Shown here piece after piece: positions 10,014 to 21,600 of a stretch of DNA of 64,000 nucleotides (the first letter of the stretch is position 1; each line of letters opens with the position of its first letter). The notes below the pieces were generated by a model, which saw only the letters and a program-made list of their open reading frames with translations, searched no databases and had not been told where the DNA came from. The DNA comes from Parastagonospora avenae f. sp. tritici 18332-5 (taxonomy: Eukaryota; Ascomycota; Dothideomycetes; Pleosporales; Phaeosphaeriaceae): positions 496,001 through 560,000 of the forward strand of contig JAFJTR010000001.1 of NCBI GenBank assembly GCA_022559985.1, written 5' to 3'. Position numbers and translations under genes: made by a program.

Positions 10014-11062
10014 CTCTAGATGTTAGCAAAGCCGTAAATTCGCTAGTGTGGGCTTTTCTAATCGAACACTCGTTCACTGTAAGGCTCCTGGCAGTTGTGA
10101 TGAGTGGGCTTGGGCTTGCACGTCCTAGCGAAGTTGAGGGAGGGATGCGGTCGGGATACAAATAAGTACAACTTAGAAGCGCTTTTATGGGCTTGGGGCG
10201 CTTGTCTGGGCGGCACAGCGCGATTGCCCCGAGCTGGAAGTGAAAGTAGCAACATAGACAAGCGCGTGGAAGTGTCAAAAAGGAAACACGCGAGTTCAGA
10301 GATTCTAGGCAAGCCTTTTGTGAGCGTTCCGCGGTTGCTTTCTAGGTGTTATTACGCGATGGGTCGATAAGAGTGAAAGGCAGCACGTCCGTTTCATTCA
10401 CTGCCGTGCTGTCTCACAAAGAAACTTTCCACGATGGAAAGATTCGCTGGCCCGTCTTTATGACCTTGACCAAAACAGTAAATTGGAGCCTCCTGAATGA
10501 GGATTACCTTTCGGCCTTTCACCAACCAATAGTTTTATAAATTCCAGGATTTCGAACTATTTCGTTATCATGATAAGAATAACACTCTTCGCTCAGGCTG
10601 GATGGATTCGCTATTTTTTAGGTTTCTTAGCGACGAAAATAGCGTCTTGAGCATTTCCAGCTTCAATCCGATGGCGGCAGTGTCCAGCTGCGGAAATCAC
10701 ATACGCCAAGAAATGAGCACGAGGTGAGCAAAGAGAAAACGGTGTCGATTTGCTACCCTGTATCAATGGTCTTCAGCGCCCACGTCGTTGTTCGGGATCT
10801 TGATGAACGTGACAGACACTCCCGGCGTCTGATGCGAAGAGAATCTCCAATCATATGTATCTTTGGAATACACAGTGTAGCATTGCGCACGTGGTGGGCT
10901 GCCGCACTTCACCTAAACTTCTTCTGATCTGTAACTATGAACACCGAGAGTGATCGCTGTGACATAGATGTTTTGATATGCTTCTAAGGTCACACGTACG
11001 CCGATGTGCGATATGTGTTCTTTGTGCGAGTGCGAAGAGCACGACAATAGTTTACCCAGCCG
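10014..11062. other. Spacer between family copies 3 and 4; nothing recognised
   Basis: About 1.05 kb without a convincing reading frame. I found no recognisable remains of another family copy in it, and no transposon motifs. Confidence 0.4.
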
Positions 11063-11614
11063 TCAATCCTCCTTCCTGTCCCTCCAGATGGCGACCGCGT
11101 TCTCCTCAATAAAGTTCGATTGACTGAGAACGTTCGCCACGATATCCTCATTCGAATCGAAGCCGGTAGTCCACATTTCGTTGACCCTCAAGAGCTCGCC
11201 CTCCCAGGCATCCCAGAGATACCATCGCAATTTCGCGTGTCGGAGAACAAATTGGTCGCTTACTTTCTCCTTGACCACAGGCTGTAGGCTATCCACGTTG
11301 AAGTCGTCCGCCAGGTTGGGGTTGTTCTTGTCGAAATCCACGCTCAGGTACAGTCGATTGGGATCGTTCGTCCAACAGGAGTTTCGCATGTACTCGGGAT
11401 CGAGCTGCACACATGGCAGGCTGTCCTTGGGCGGGTATGTTGAAGTGGCTAGTCCCCCAATGTGTGTTTCAGCCTTTGAATCATAAGACTTTTCTTCCGA
11501 TGCTGCTGTTGATGCAGCACTGTCTTCATAGTCGCTGCTTGAGAATGGCTGAGTCTGTAGCTGTTGGTCCTGTGCGTATATCTGAAAGCGCCTTGCGGAG
11601 TTTACCCTTGCCAT
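11063..11614 (-). CDS. Tandem-family protein, copy 4 (intact, most divergent)
   Basis: A single open frame of 183 residues. Residues about 70-175 align with the family domain: CVQLDPEY, CWTNDP, then a diverged LYLSVDFDK in place of DLDLYGAF, PNLADDFNVDSLQPVVKE, and the signature WYLWDAWEGELLRV followed by the acidic helix NEDIVANVL. The N-terminal 65 residues are rich in Ser, Gln, Asp and Glu and probably disordered. It keeps every Trp that the pseudogene copies have lost. No known domain was recognised. The acidic, soluble character suggests a cytosolic or nuclear protein, which is inference only. Confidence 0.6.
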   Translation of the reverse strand: MARVNSARRFQIYAQDQQLQTQPFSSSDYEDSAASTAASEEKSYDSKAETHIGGLATSTYPPKDSLPCVQLDPEYMRNSCWTNDPNRLYLSVDFDKNNPNLADDFNVDSLQPVVKEKVSDQFVLRHAKLRWYLWDAWEGELLRVNEMWTTGFDSNEDIVANVLSQSNFIEENAVAIWRDRKED

Positions 11615-12072
11615 GTTGGTGGGGTCGAAATGGTCGAGTTGATATTCCTGGGTAGATGTAGTGGAGGTGGGCGACAGAGGTGATCAGGGCCGGTGAATAA
11701 GTAGAGGCGAGATAGGCGCTATGTGCCGCTAACGATCTTGGCATTTGTGTTGTCAGTGACGGAGCTTGAAAATGCCAATGACCATATGTTATGAAACATT
11801 ATGCTAGTGAAAGACTAGCGATTGCGCAGTCTATGAAACGGCGCGGGTCATGAGAATTTACCAGGCTCACCATGTTCTTCATTCGAATCATTGATTGCAG
11901 ACGTCAAGTGAATGACCATGATGATGACCCTTCGGATGTAGGCAGAAGAGAGCAATTATGCCTACATAGAACCTCGTATCCTTCTAGCCTTCTTCTATCT
12001 TAAATCAGTCACAGGTTCCTTATTTCGCCCAACCATAACTCTACCTAGGTACCATACCAAAGGTTTTAGGCA
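11615..12072. other. Intergenic, upstream of copy 4 and of the 12.1-kb gene
   Basis: 458 nt between outward-facing genes, so presumably both 5' regions. No motif identified. Confidence 0.4.
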
Positions 12073-12565
12073 ATGTCTCTCAACTGGAATGACTTCAGTG
12101 CATTCAACGGCACCCTAAGGCGATAATTTCTTTACAAAAAAGGCACTTTACTCCAAGATCAAATCGACGCATGCTTCGACTGGTTACGGGCTCTGCGTAA
12201 TGACCCCATAGGGCACGGCAGACCTCATGATCGCCTTGGCGATGTTCAACAAATTTTCCTGGCCATGTCTGGCTCAACTCGACCGTTAGTATCTTGAAAT
12301 ATCAGATGGTTTGTATAATAAACTAACATGTTGTAGGATAGCAACGCATGAAATCCCTCTTGCACGTCCTTTCTTCGATCTGACAGATACAGATGGCAAC
12401 CGCCACTTACTTCCCACCAGTGTTCGCATTGGTCCAACCGGCAATCTGATCCAATTGATCGACAGCCCTTCAGCTTTAGGCTATATATTCAGCATAGTCG
12501 AACTGCCGCCAGGAATTAGCATCACTTGGAGTAGCTATTTCCTGTTCGGGCGGCCTGTCCGATAA
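12073..12565 (+). pseudogene. Two-exon unknown gene with in-frame TAA in exon 1
   Basis: Exon 1 from ATG 12073 runs to 12284. A 52-nt intron (GTTAGT...TAG, with an AACTAAC branch site) ends at 12336, and exon 2 runs from 12337 to the stop at 12563-12565. The join is in frame and gives about 145 codons. Codon 18 is TAA (12124-12126), after TLRR and before FLYKKGTLL, so the full-length product is interrupted. The frame beyond the stop stays open to the intron, and the intron looks intact, so the loss seems recent. Translation from ATG 12265 would still give a shorter protein of about 81 residues. The family is not recognised. Confidence 0.5.
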
Positions 12566-12788
12566 ATAATCAGTCAACTAGATGCCCCTGCCTCCCTTTC
12601 CCTTGTGCCGCGCGTAATTTCCCCACCGGCGAGGTTTTGCACGTCACGTTACACCAACACAGTTCGCGCTTGGAGCTTAGAAGGTCATTAGGGGCGAAAA
12701 AGATGACATGAAGAGTAGACTGTAGATGTGAATATGTGCAATGTTCAATTACGGAAGGAATGGGAGAGCTTCATACTCATGCTCCACT

Positions 12789-15700
12789 CTAATCCGCACT
12801 CGCTACACCCATAACACCTCTCCCAAACCACTCGCTAATGACTGCAAACCCGTCTCTTCCCCTCTTAAGCGCATCCTGAAACAAATCATGCCTCTCCGCG
12901 CTCTCAATCTGCGCGCGTCTAATCGCCTTGACTGTAGCATTCTGCCCACTGCATACTGGGCATTCGACCTCCGCATCCTCGACATCTTCGTCCGTGCTCA
13001 AGCAACTCCGGTGGTAGCTGTGTTTGCACAAGAAATGCACGACAGGTAGTTCGAGCGTCTTCATACAAACCTGGCAGCGACTGGCTTGGAAGACTTCGGG
13101 CTTGGTGTTGAGTTTCTGCAGCTCGTTCTTCTTGGTCTCGGTATCGGAGCGGAACGTTTCGATGGTGCGGCGATTGGATGCGATTTCGGAGCGCTCGCGC
13201 TCAATGGTCGTGCTGAGGTACGATTTGATCATGCCCATTGTTGCGACGCCATTTGCGGAGAGAGTCTGGATGACTTGGAGAGGAGCCATGAGACCATCTT
13301 CGTCAATCTTCTTGAGCACACTATCGAGCTCGTCGCCTGCTTCTGCGAGGACATCGGGTGAAGATGTAAAGTATGCGAGAGCAGCTGGATATAGTGCAGG
13401 TTCTTCAGGGCCGTACTTTCGTAGGGCGCGTATGGCACCTTGGGTATCATTGGCGGCGGTGTAGGAGCGGAAGATGTCGAAATGCAGTCCCTGTTGTTCA
13501 CGTACCAAGATAGCTCCATCACGGAAGTTTGAGAGATGCGAAAGGAGCAGAACATTCGACGTGTCGATGGGTATGTCTCTCCCTTCCACAAGCTTCTTAG
13601 CCTTGTTTTCCCACTCTTGTCGCTCTCCATCCTTCTTTGATGATGCGGTGTGCAGGTACATTTCGAACAGTGTTGTGTACAGATCGACCTTGTCGTCTTC
13701 ACGAAGGTTCTCGGACGCGATGCATGCCTCCAGGAATACGATGAACTCTTGAGAATGGTCCACGAACGCCGAAAATGCAGTCCGCGGTTTGGGCACCGTA
13801 TACTCAGGCGCAGGCTCATCCGTAATCGTCTCTACTATCTGGGCTTGGCTCATTGTGCTCTTCTGTTCGCTGAGAGGAGTTGATGCTACAGCGCTTGTGT
13901 TCATGTATGGGAGAGGTAGCAGAGCGGCGAGGTTCTGCACGGCACTCGATGCTACACCGAGGCCCATACCTATCCCTCCTGGTGTCGCTGGAGCGTTTGG
14001 GATCATGATAGCGTCCTTCTTTGGACGAAAGCTGCCGGTGTAATAGTCGATAAATAACTGTGTGGTGTCCTTGGCAGTGTGTTGTAGCAGTACTGTTGCG
14101 TACTTCATTAGGTTGAAGTAAGCAACCTCAGGCTCTAATCGCCAAATGTACGCCAGTGCTTCGGCGTATCGTTTCGAATCTTCGATGAGCACATCTACAA
14201 CAAGCTCGTGCTCGCCGTGTTTTCGAGCAAGGTAAGCTGCCTGATCGTAGTAGCCTCCTTGCCGACACATCGAAATGGCGGTGTCGAGATCAAATTTCAA
14301 ATCGTCGGGCGACTTGATGAACTCTTCCAACTTCTCGACATCCTTGAGCTTCGCGTAGCAGTTCAATAGTAGTGTCGTGTGATCTGACGTCGCTTTGTGG
14401 TGGTCGTGCAACTCTTCCAGATACTCTATTAGATTGTGTATCCTTTGTGTGTCCAGAAACTGCTTTAGTGTTAGCATAGGTAGAAAGAGTGCGCGCGCGC
14501 AGCTTACCTTGCGAATGACCTGAGAAGGCTCCGTGTTATCAATCGCCTTCAAATATTGCTGCATAGCTGTGTCGTAGTCTTGCTTCGAGTATAGGTGATC
14601 ACCAAACTTTCTAAGAATGACATTCTGTTGTGCAGCATCTAACCCTGCCTTTTGTGCGAGGTTGATGGCCAGGACATACAGATTTCGTTGGTACAGTATG
14701 TCCAGCTTCTGTGCAAAGGGCTTCTCGTGGTATTTGAAGATCTAATTGGTGTCAGACACGCATTTCACTCATAGCGAATGTGAACCGACCTTTCCGTCCA
14801 TGGTGAAGACAAACAAATCACCCCACTCTGATATGACTGCTTTGACTTGAGAAGTCAACTGCTCCTGATGCGCCACAAACCGCAGTTCTGTGTTAAGCAG
14901 GGTGAAGCTTGACGTGTTGAAAACATCGTCGGTAGCCCCGATGCCAAAAGCTCGCAATGGATTCGACCGTGGCATGGCGTTCGATTTGGGGGGCGCAACA
15001 ATCACAACATAGTCCTTATATACGGAAACCATCTTCTTCTCTCCTTCGTACGTATATGGGGGTCCTCGTCCATGTTGACCATAGTAGTAAATGGCATCGC
15101 TCCTCCCTACAACAACCTCCCGCGTGTTCTTGTCAACGGCCATGCAATCCACCCCGCAGCCGTACTCGTCGAGCGACTTGGCTGGCTGCCCTTGACCCCT
15201 GCCAGATATCACGAGTGTCATTATGCGATTCGTCGTTGCAATGTACAGTGTGGTGATGCTCCCTTCGCGGAACTCTATTCCGGTTATGGGCTCTTCAGAT
15301 TCGAAGACAGTCCGCTGCCTGGCGCCCCGATCGTGTATGAGGTCGCCTCGGACAACGGTAACAGCGCCATTTGCGAAGCCGACGGCAAGCTGCGAAAGGT
15401 CATCGAGCGCAGCGAACGCGGATATGGGGAACTGCTTCCGTCCGTTGTGGATGGTGAGGGTGCTCTGGCAACGCGGTATGCCCGTCTTCTTTTCTAGCTT
15501 GTCCAGAGCCCATACTTTGAGGACCGGCTCGTCCGACAGGTCCTCGGCTATTGTGACCAGCAGCGAAGTGCCCTCGATCTGCTTCATGTAGTTGATTGCG
15601 CCCGTGTCATGTGCCTTGAATGCGCGCACGACCTTGAAGGCCTGCGACACGATGCGCACGATGCCATCTGCGCTGCCGAAGAAGATGCTCTCCGAACCCG

Positions 15701-15864
15701 AGACTATTGACGTGATATTCCCGACCTACACGATGTAAGCACCTGTGTATGCGCCTGCGAGATTGACATACTTCGGACAGGAATGAGCTCTCTTCATCGG
15801 GTAGCTTGACTTGCGCAACGTCAAAGAACTTGAACTGCCACTGTTCTCGGGTCAGCTTCGCCAT
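12789..15864 (-). CDS. VPS11: Vacuolar protein sorting protein 11 (HOPS/CORVET core, RING)
   Basis: Four exons: 15864-15772, 15725-14790, 14741-14508 and 14459-12789, all joined in phase 0 across introns of 46-48 nt. The third intron is a multiple of three without a stop, so it can be misread as coding. The product is about 977 residues. The N-terminus FFDVAQVKLPD is typical of Vps11. Residues about 30-340 fit the beta-propeller. Residues 380-750 are helical clathrin-heavy-chain-like repeats. A RING-H2 finger lies near residues 880-925 (CQVC, CKHSYHRSC, CPVC). Vps11 is a core subunit of the HOPS and CORVET tethering complexes at vacuole and endosome. The intron-2 donor GTCGGT is weak but conserved flanks (MDGK to IFKYHEK) support it. 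Confidence 0.93.
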
Positions 15865-16408
15865 GTTGTCATGTCGTGGTCACGAGCACCTACCGGAGTG
15901 ACTGCCATACCTGCTGCCTTTATCGTTCCATGTTCGCCGCTTCCTGGACAGCAGGAGCTATCGTCACTCTAGAAGCTTGGGGCAGGTACCATGGCCAGGC
16001 CGATGCGCTAGTGGCTGTGTTTGGTTAGCGCCGCCGTGCCGACTGCTGCCTCTTAACTCACTCTTGCGCTCTCTCCCTTTCGTTTCCACTCCACCACAAT
16101 CATCAACTTCAACCTCATCTTCGTGTGCCATCACTTCCACGACTATATCGAGTGCGCTCAACTCGCTACACACGCGCAACTCCATCCACGACTCTCAGCC
16201 CACGAGTCCCGTTTGCTCTGACGCGCTGCGCCCCACAACAGCGCGCCCCTTTGTCTGTATCACGTTCTCTGCCAGGCCACGCCCACTCAGTCTCGTCAAC
16301 TGAGCAGCCACCTCTCTCACTAAACTACTGAACACCACCGCGCCTCACTTACGCGCCTCACTTACGCGCCTCACTTACGCGCCTTACCACCACCTTCATC
16401 AGATCATC
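15865..16408. promoter_or_regulatory. Divergent VPS11/YRA1 promoter region
   Basis: 544 nt between divergently transcribed genes. The half nearest YRA1 is rich in C, A and T and contains a short direct repeat (separate entry). Confidence 0.45.
16340..16378 (+). repeat. Three tandem copies of a 13-nt unit in YRA1 leader
   Basis: The 13-nt unit GCGCCTCACTTAC occurs three times exactly, followed by a degenerate fourth start. It ends about 30 nt before the YRA1 ATG at 16409, so it is likely in the 5' untranslated region. Confidence 0.85.
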
Positions 16409-17877
16409 ATGTCTTCCAAGCTCGACACCAGCCTCGATGACATCCTCAAGACCAGGCGCCAAACCAAGGGCCAGGGTCGCGGTCGCGGCGGTCGTCGCTC
16501 AGATGCTGCTCGTCCAGCTCCCTCCGGCCCCGTAGGTGGCGTTGGCAAGTCGGCCAAGCCTGCTAGGCAGCCCAAAGCCGCGCCTGCCGCCGCCGCTGTC
16601 ATTCCAGAGACCAACGGCAAGATACTCGTGAGCGGTCTTGTAAGCACTCTCATCAACCCGCATGACCTGGAACTTGCTAACGCTCTTCAGCCGCATGATG
16701 TCGACCAGAACGCGCTCCAGGTATGTAAGACCATTGCAGGTCTTTGAGCCTACTCTACTTCGCAATGTGCGAGATCGAGCCGACATACAAACCGACGCTG
16801 CTCCTTCGTCCCAAGTACGGTTTGTTCGCTACGATTTGCAAAAAGTCAGACCACGATCAGTGTTGGGCAAGCACGACTGGCATAAGACTAGCAATACGCA
16901 AACACTCCGGAGTGTCGCAACGACGAAAGTACCAGAATGATGTTTCAGCATCGCGCTCAGTCCAGACCGCATACATGACACCGCCCAAGTGGCACAAGAA
17001 AGGCAAATCACAAGCGAGCCAACAAGACATCTCGAGAGCTGCACAAACAAGATCAAGTGGGCGTGGGCAAAGCACTCTCAGATTCTTGATTCGGCTCGCT
17101 GCATACTAGCACAACAGACACATGTTGCGATATACTGCCACTGCTGCACAACACATTCTGCGTCTGTCCTTCAGACCTGCTTTCCGAGTGGCACTCACCA
17201 CTGCCGAACCATGGATATCGCGACTGTCGCTCCGCCCTGGGTGGACTCGTATTCTTCTGCTTTCGCGAAACAAACTCCAGTTACGACAACTAATACGCCT
17301 GATAGGAATACTTTGCTCAAGCTGTCAACATCAAGCCCAAGAAGGTCCTCCTCCAGTATGGCCCAACCGGTCGCAGCCTCGGCAGCGCTACGATCATCTT
17401 TCATAAGCATGAGCAAGCCGTCAAGGCCACGGGAACCCTCAACGGCGTTAAGATCGACAACCGCCCTATCCGAGTGGAGATGCTTGTCAGCGCAGCAAAC
17501 CTCTCGGCTACCGCTGCGCCTTCTCTTGCCGAACGCGTCACGTAAGTATACCATCCTTCATTGCACCATACGTGACTGACATCCATAGCCAACCCAAGAA
17601 GGACAAGCCCAAGCCTGCGAATGCCGCGAAGACAGCCCCCGTCGCCGCTGGAAAGGGTCGCGGTCGTGGTGGACGTGCTGAAGCGCGTGGTGGACGTGGC
17701 GGCCGCAACCCCCGCGAGCGCACCAAGAAGAAGACTGTCGAGGAACTGGACGCCGAGATGGCCGACTACTTCCCCGCAGGCGAAGGCAACACGGATGTTG
17801 CAGCCACTGGCGCCGCAGATGTCGTCCAGACGACCACGGCCGTTGGCGACACAGCCATGGATGACGAGATGCTCTGA
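16409..17877 (+). CDS. YRA1: mRNA export adaptor of the ALYREF/Yra1 type
   Basis: Four exons: 16409-16639, 16691-16720, 17306-17541 and 17589-17877. They join in frame to 261 residues. The N-terminus (LDTSLDDILKTR) is the UAP56/Sub2-binding box. RGG-type repeats follow. Residues about 71-155 are an RRM with RNP2 KILVSGL and RNP1 GSATIIF. A second RGG-rich region leads to the C-terminal box VEELDAEMADYF. Proteins of this family hand spliced mRNA from the helicase to the export receptor in the nucleus. Intron 1 is 51 nt and exon 2 only 30 nt. Intron 2 is 585 nt, more than ten times the local norm, and interrupts the RRM at about the same place as the long regulatory intron of yeast YRA1. Its 3' end has a CTAATAC branch site. 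Confidence 0.9.
16721..17305 (+). other. Long intron 2 of YRA1
   Basis: 585 nt, donor GTATGT, acceptor GATAG preceded by CTAATAC. The start and end are fixed by RRM continuity (residues ...DQNALQ then EYFAQAVNIKP...). Open frames inside it lack protein-like conservation. It could contain an unspliced-form regulatory element or a small RNA; none is recognised. Confidence 0.8.
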
Positions 17878-19521
17878 GTTCCTGCACAGCTAGCATCCAA
17901 ATCGCCTCTCTTTCTTTCTTGGCCTCATTCCTGCTACGGATCAACAAATTGTTCGCGGCTCAGATCTGTCTCTCTTGACACTTTGTGCCTTTCTTTGGGA
18001 GCGTCTATATTCACCACACCCACCGTATAACTTGCCTGGCTTCTTCTTGCTGGCGACGATGGAATTACGACACGGCTCCTTTCTGTACACTATTCACGAC
18101 GGCTTTCTTCGATTCAACCAGATTGTTCTCCAGGTTCTAGTTAGCTCTAAATCAAGACGGAATCAGACGGCGACCCATATCTACTTTTTGCCCAAACCTC
18201 GTGACTCTTGTTCCGATCGACTTTCCTATGACAGGACCTGACTGAGTCGATGACCTATGCTCTCCCTGCCTACTTCGTACTTCAGCTGAGTACCCTGTTC
18301 CCTGGACGCTAGACGAACAGGCATTCACGAGCCTGCATCATCCTATATGTACATGTACTACAAACACATGATACGGTGAGTACTTCCGTTGTGCCAGGAT
18401 GACCATGCTTTTCTTCCTTATGCGCGTTTCTCACTCAGCTCAACGCGTCCCCAAGAAGGCGGAACGGTTCCGATGCATGTACTGGATGACCCCGCAAGCA
18501 AGCAACTCCCAATAACTGTCAGCCTAGTGTTCGGCTTTCAAGCACTTGGTCAAGATGTGGTAAGACATTGAGCTTGAGCTTGCGGATCACACCACCGCCG
18601 GGCTACGGGTGCCGCTTGTCAGTCGTGTCGCGATTCAGTCTCTTTGTTAAATTCTATTCGCAGCTAGAGTCTCCTTTTGTGCGGAGTATCACGCCAGCAT
18701 GCTTAGTTTGGCTGCAGCAAGCTTTCCCCGCGATAAGCTAGTCAGCTGGAGGCACTCGGAAGCTCTAGCTTCCCGCGCGTTGCTGCTGCTGGGGCAAAAG
18801 GACGCGCTCATCCGATGCAAACGTTCGTTCGGATGGAAAACCAGCACCCAGATGTCGCCAGGCGTCTCATCCTGGACGCCCTGGCTCGCCCCGTACATGC
18901 TTCGGTGCTAAAGTGCTCAGCTCAGACATCTCGCTGGAGTGCAAGCCGAAGGTGGAGTAGGAAAGATGCCTCTTCGGTGCTAGCATTGTGGCAAGGTGGG
19001 TTGCCACGTTTCGCTATCGTATCCAGCGCTGGAATGAAGATGGTCGCTGTTGAGTGATGATCGGGTATGATGCGCTTGATGCCGAAGATCAGCAAAGTTT
19101 ACGACAAGCTTCTTAGCACGGGCATGTGTCGATTTCAAATGCTAGATCGAAAGTCCCAATCTGGCCCCCAAGAGGCGGTTGAAGGGCTTGGGGCAGGGCT
19201 TGCGGGGGAGGGGTAGGTTCTCAATGGTCAAAAGAGCGGGGCAGGAGCTGGAGCCGGTACGTCAGGGCGCCGCTGAGCTGCAGTACGGCAACGTGCGATA
19301 GGCCGCTGCAGCGTCCTGGGACTGGCTCCTCATGGCCGAGGCTGTTAGGTGATAGTCTCGTAAGGTGGGTGTGAGGGTGGAGACTTCCTTTCGTGCTGGC
19401 ATGGAAAGAGTACTTAAGATTTGCGCGTCCCTCTGCCCCTCACCCTTTGCCCTACAATCTGCTCTTCGCGTTTGCCCCCCTTAAAAGATACCCTAATTGA
19501 CAACAGAGCACAACAATCATC
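17878..19521. other. Long intergenic region upstream of aldehyde dehydrogenase gene
   Basis: 1.64 kb with no gene found. The first part holds the YRA1 3' end. The last 400 nt is promoter-like for the dehydrogenase: G-rich strings around 19165-19245, including GGGGAGGGG of the stress-element or Mig1/CreA kind, then a C/T-rich stretch before the ATG. These sites are simple and could occur by chance. Confidence 0.4.
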
Positions 19522-21201
19522 ATGTCTGGTCTCTCAGTTAAGCTCAAGACCCCTCAGACGGGCGAATACGACCAGCCCACCGGTCTGTAAGTTACAATGC
19601 GCGCTTCCGATTTTCTTCGGAAGCCAACTTTCCCTTCACTATCAAAGTAGCTACTAACATATCTCCAGTTTCATCAACAACGAATGGGTCAAGGCCGTTG
19701 ACGGCAAGACCTTCGACGTCATCAACCCCTCCACCGAAGAAGTCATCTGCCAGGTTCAGGAGGCTTCAGAGAAGGATGTCGACATTGCTGTCGCCGCCGC
19801 CCGCAAAGCCTTCAATGGCCCATGGAGGAAGGAGACCCCTGAGAACCGCGGAAGGCTTCTTGTCAAGCTTGCCGACCTTTTCGAGAAGAACGCCGACCTC
19901 CTCGCCTCAGTCGAGGCTCTCGACAACGGAAAGGCTTTCAGCATGGCCAGGAACGTTGACGTTCCCGCCTGCGCCGGTTGCCTGAGATACTACGGTGGAT
20001 GGGCAGACAAGATCGAGGGCAAGGTCGTTGACACCACCCCCGACACCTTCAACTACATCCGCAAGGAGCCCGTGAGTAGCATCCCCTCTTGTTCCAAATA
20101 TGCAGAGCTGACAGATGTAGATTGGTGTTTGCGGTCAGATCATTCCCTGGAACTTCCCCCTTCTCATGTGGGCATGGAAGATCGGCCCTGCCATCGCCAC
20201 CGGTAACTGCGTTGTCATCAAGACTGCTGAGCAGACTCCTCTGTCCGCGTATGTTGCCGCCAACCTGATCAAGGAGGCCGGTTTCCCACCAGGTGTCATC
20301 AACATCATCACTGGTTTCGGTAAGATTGCTGGTGCCGCCCTTTCAGCACACATGGATGTCGACAAGATTGCCTTCACCGGTTCCACCGTTGTCGGCCGCC
20401 AGATCATGAAGTCAGCTGCTGGCTCCAACTTGAAGAAGGTCACCCTCGAGCTTGGTGGCAAGAGCCCCAACATCGTTTTCGCCGATGCCGATATCGACGA
20501 GGCCATCAACTGGGTCAACTTTGGTATCTACTTCAACCACGGCCAATGCTGCTGTGCTGGATCGCGTATCTACGTACAGGAAGAGATCTACGACAAGTTC
20601 ATCGCCCGCTTCAGGGAGCGTGCTGCTCAGAACGCTGTCGGTGACCCATTCGGCAAGGACACCTTCCAGGGTCCCCAGGTCTCACAACTTCAGTTTGACC
20701 GCATCATGAGGTTTGTTGCATTGCCGCTCCAGTGTAGAACATGACTGACGTAAATCTAGCTACATTGAGGAGGGCAAGAAGTCCGGAGCTACGGTTGAGA
20801 CCGGCGGCAAGCGCAAGGGCGACAAGGGCTACTTCATTGAGCCCACTATCTTCTCCAATGTCACTGAGGACATGAAGATTCAGCAAGAAGAGATCTTCGG
20901 CCCAGTCTGCACCATCTCGAAGTTCAAGACCAAGGCCGATGTCATCAAGATTGGCAACAGCACCACCTACGGTCTTGCTGCTGCTGTACACACCACCAAC
21001 CTCAACACCGCCATCGAGGTTGCCAACGCACTCCGCGCTGGTACCGTCTGGGTCAACACATACAACGCTCTCCATTGGGCACTGCCATTCGGTGGTTACA
21101 AGGAGAGCGGTATTGGCCGTGAGCTTGGTGAGGCTGCGCTGGACAACTACGTCCAGACCAAGACGGTATCGATCCGTCTCGGTGACGTGCTCTTCGGTTA
21201 A
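19522..21201 (+). CDS. Aldehyde dehydrogenase (NAD(P)+), Alt a 10/Cla h 10 family
   Basis: Four exons: 19522-19586, 19669-20071, 20121-20710 and 20760-21201. They give 499 residues, the usual length. It oxidises aldehydes to carboxylic acids, for example acetaldehyde to acetate. Visible motifs are the cofactor-binding segments IIPWNFPL and FTGSTVVGR (residues 165-248), the general base Glu 266 in TLELGG, and the nucleophile Cys 300, the middle one of three in GQCCCAGS. No targeting peptide is seen, so it is probably cytosolic. It strongly resembles the dehydrogenase described as a minor allergen in Alternaria and Cladosporium and is related to Aspergillus aldA. Intron 1 lies right after the variable N-terminus; the others are 49 nt. 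Confidence 0.95.
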
Positions 21202-21600
21202 GCGTCGAGTGCATGGAAGGATAGGAACTAAAGGAATTCTCGTTGGGATTGTATATAAATGAGCTTCCTCAGGAAATACGAAACAAAGTTCAAAATAAAG
21301 TTGAGATGTTGCTTCATTTCGAACAATGTTCGAGTGATGGTTGCAGGCGACATGGGCATGGCGTTCACATGCTCAGGCGCCACTTTTAGCGAGGGTAGCT
21401 GCGTCACCGCCCCAAGTGACATCGGAAAACAACCGCGACGGGTAATGCACAAGTCAAGGTTGCCACCTTTCCAAACTGTGCCATGCTGTATCCACGCGCC
21501 ATCACTAAGAGGACGCGTGGTTTCTTTGTATACTGACGTGATGATAATTACGTAGCTTTTCCTACCTGATTCCTACGTTCAACGAGCCTCCATCGTAGCC
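21202..21600. other. Intergenic between dehydrogenase and DDHD phospholipase genes
   Basis: 399 nt with both genes on the plus strand. It must hold the terminator of one and the promoter of the other. No motif stands out. Confidence 0.4.

Noticed and set aside
14460..14507. Sixteen extra codons inside VPS11
   Set aside because: The segment is in frame and open but has GTAAGC, a GCTAAC branch and CAG, and the family alignment VIRK-FLDTQRIHN closes only without it. It is an intron.
16744..17109. Open frames inside the YRA1 long intron
   Set aside because: The RRM is continuous only when this stretch is removed. The frames have no conserved features.
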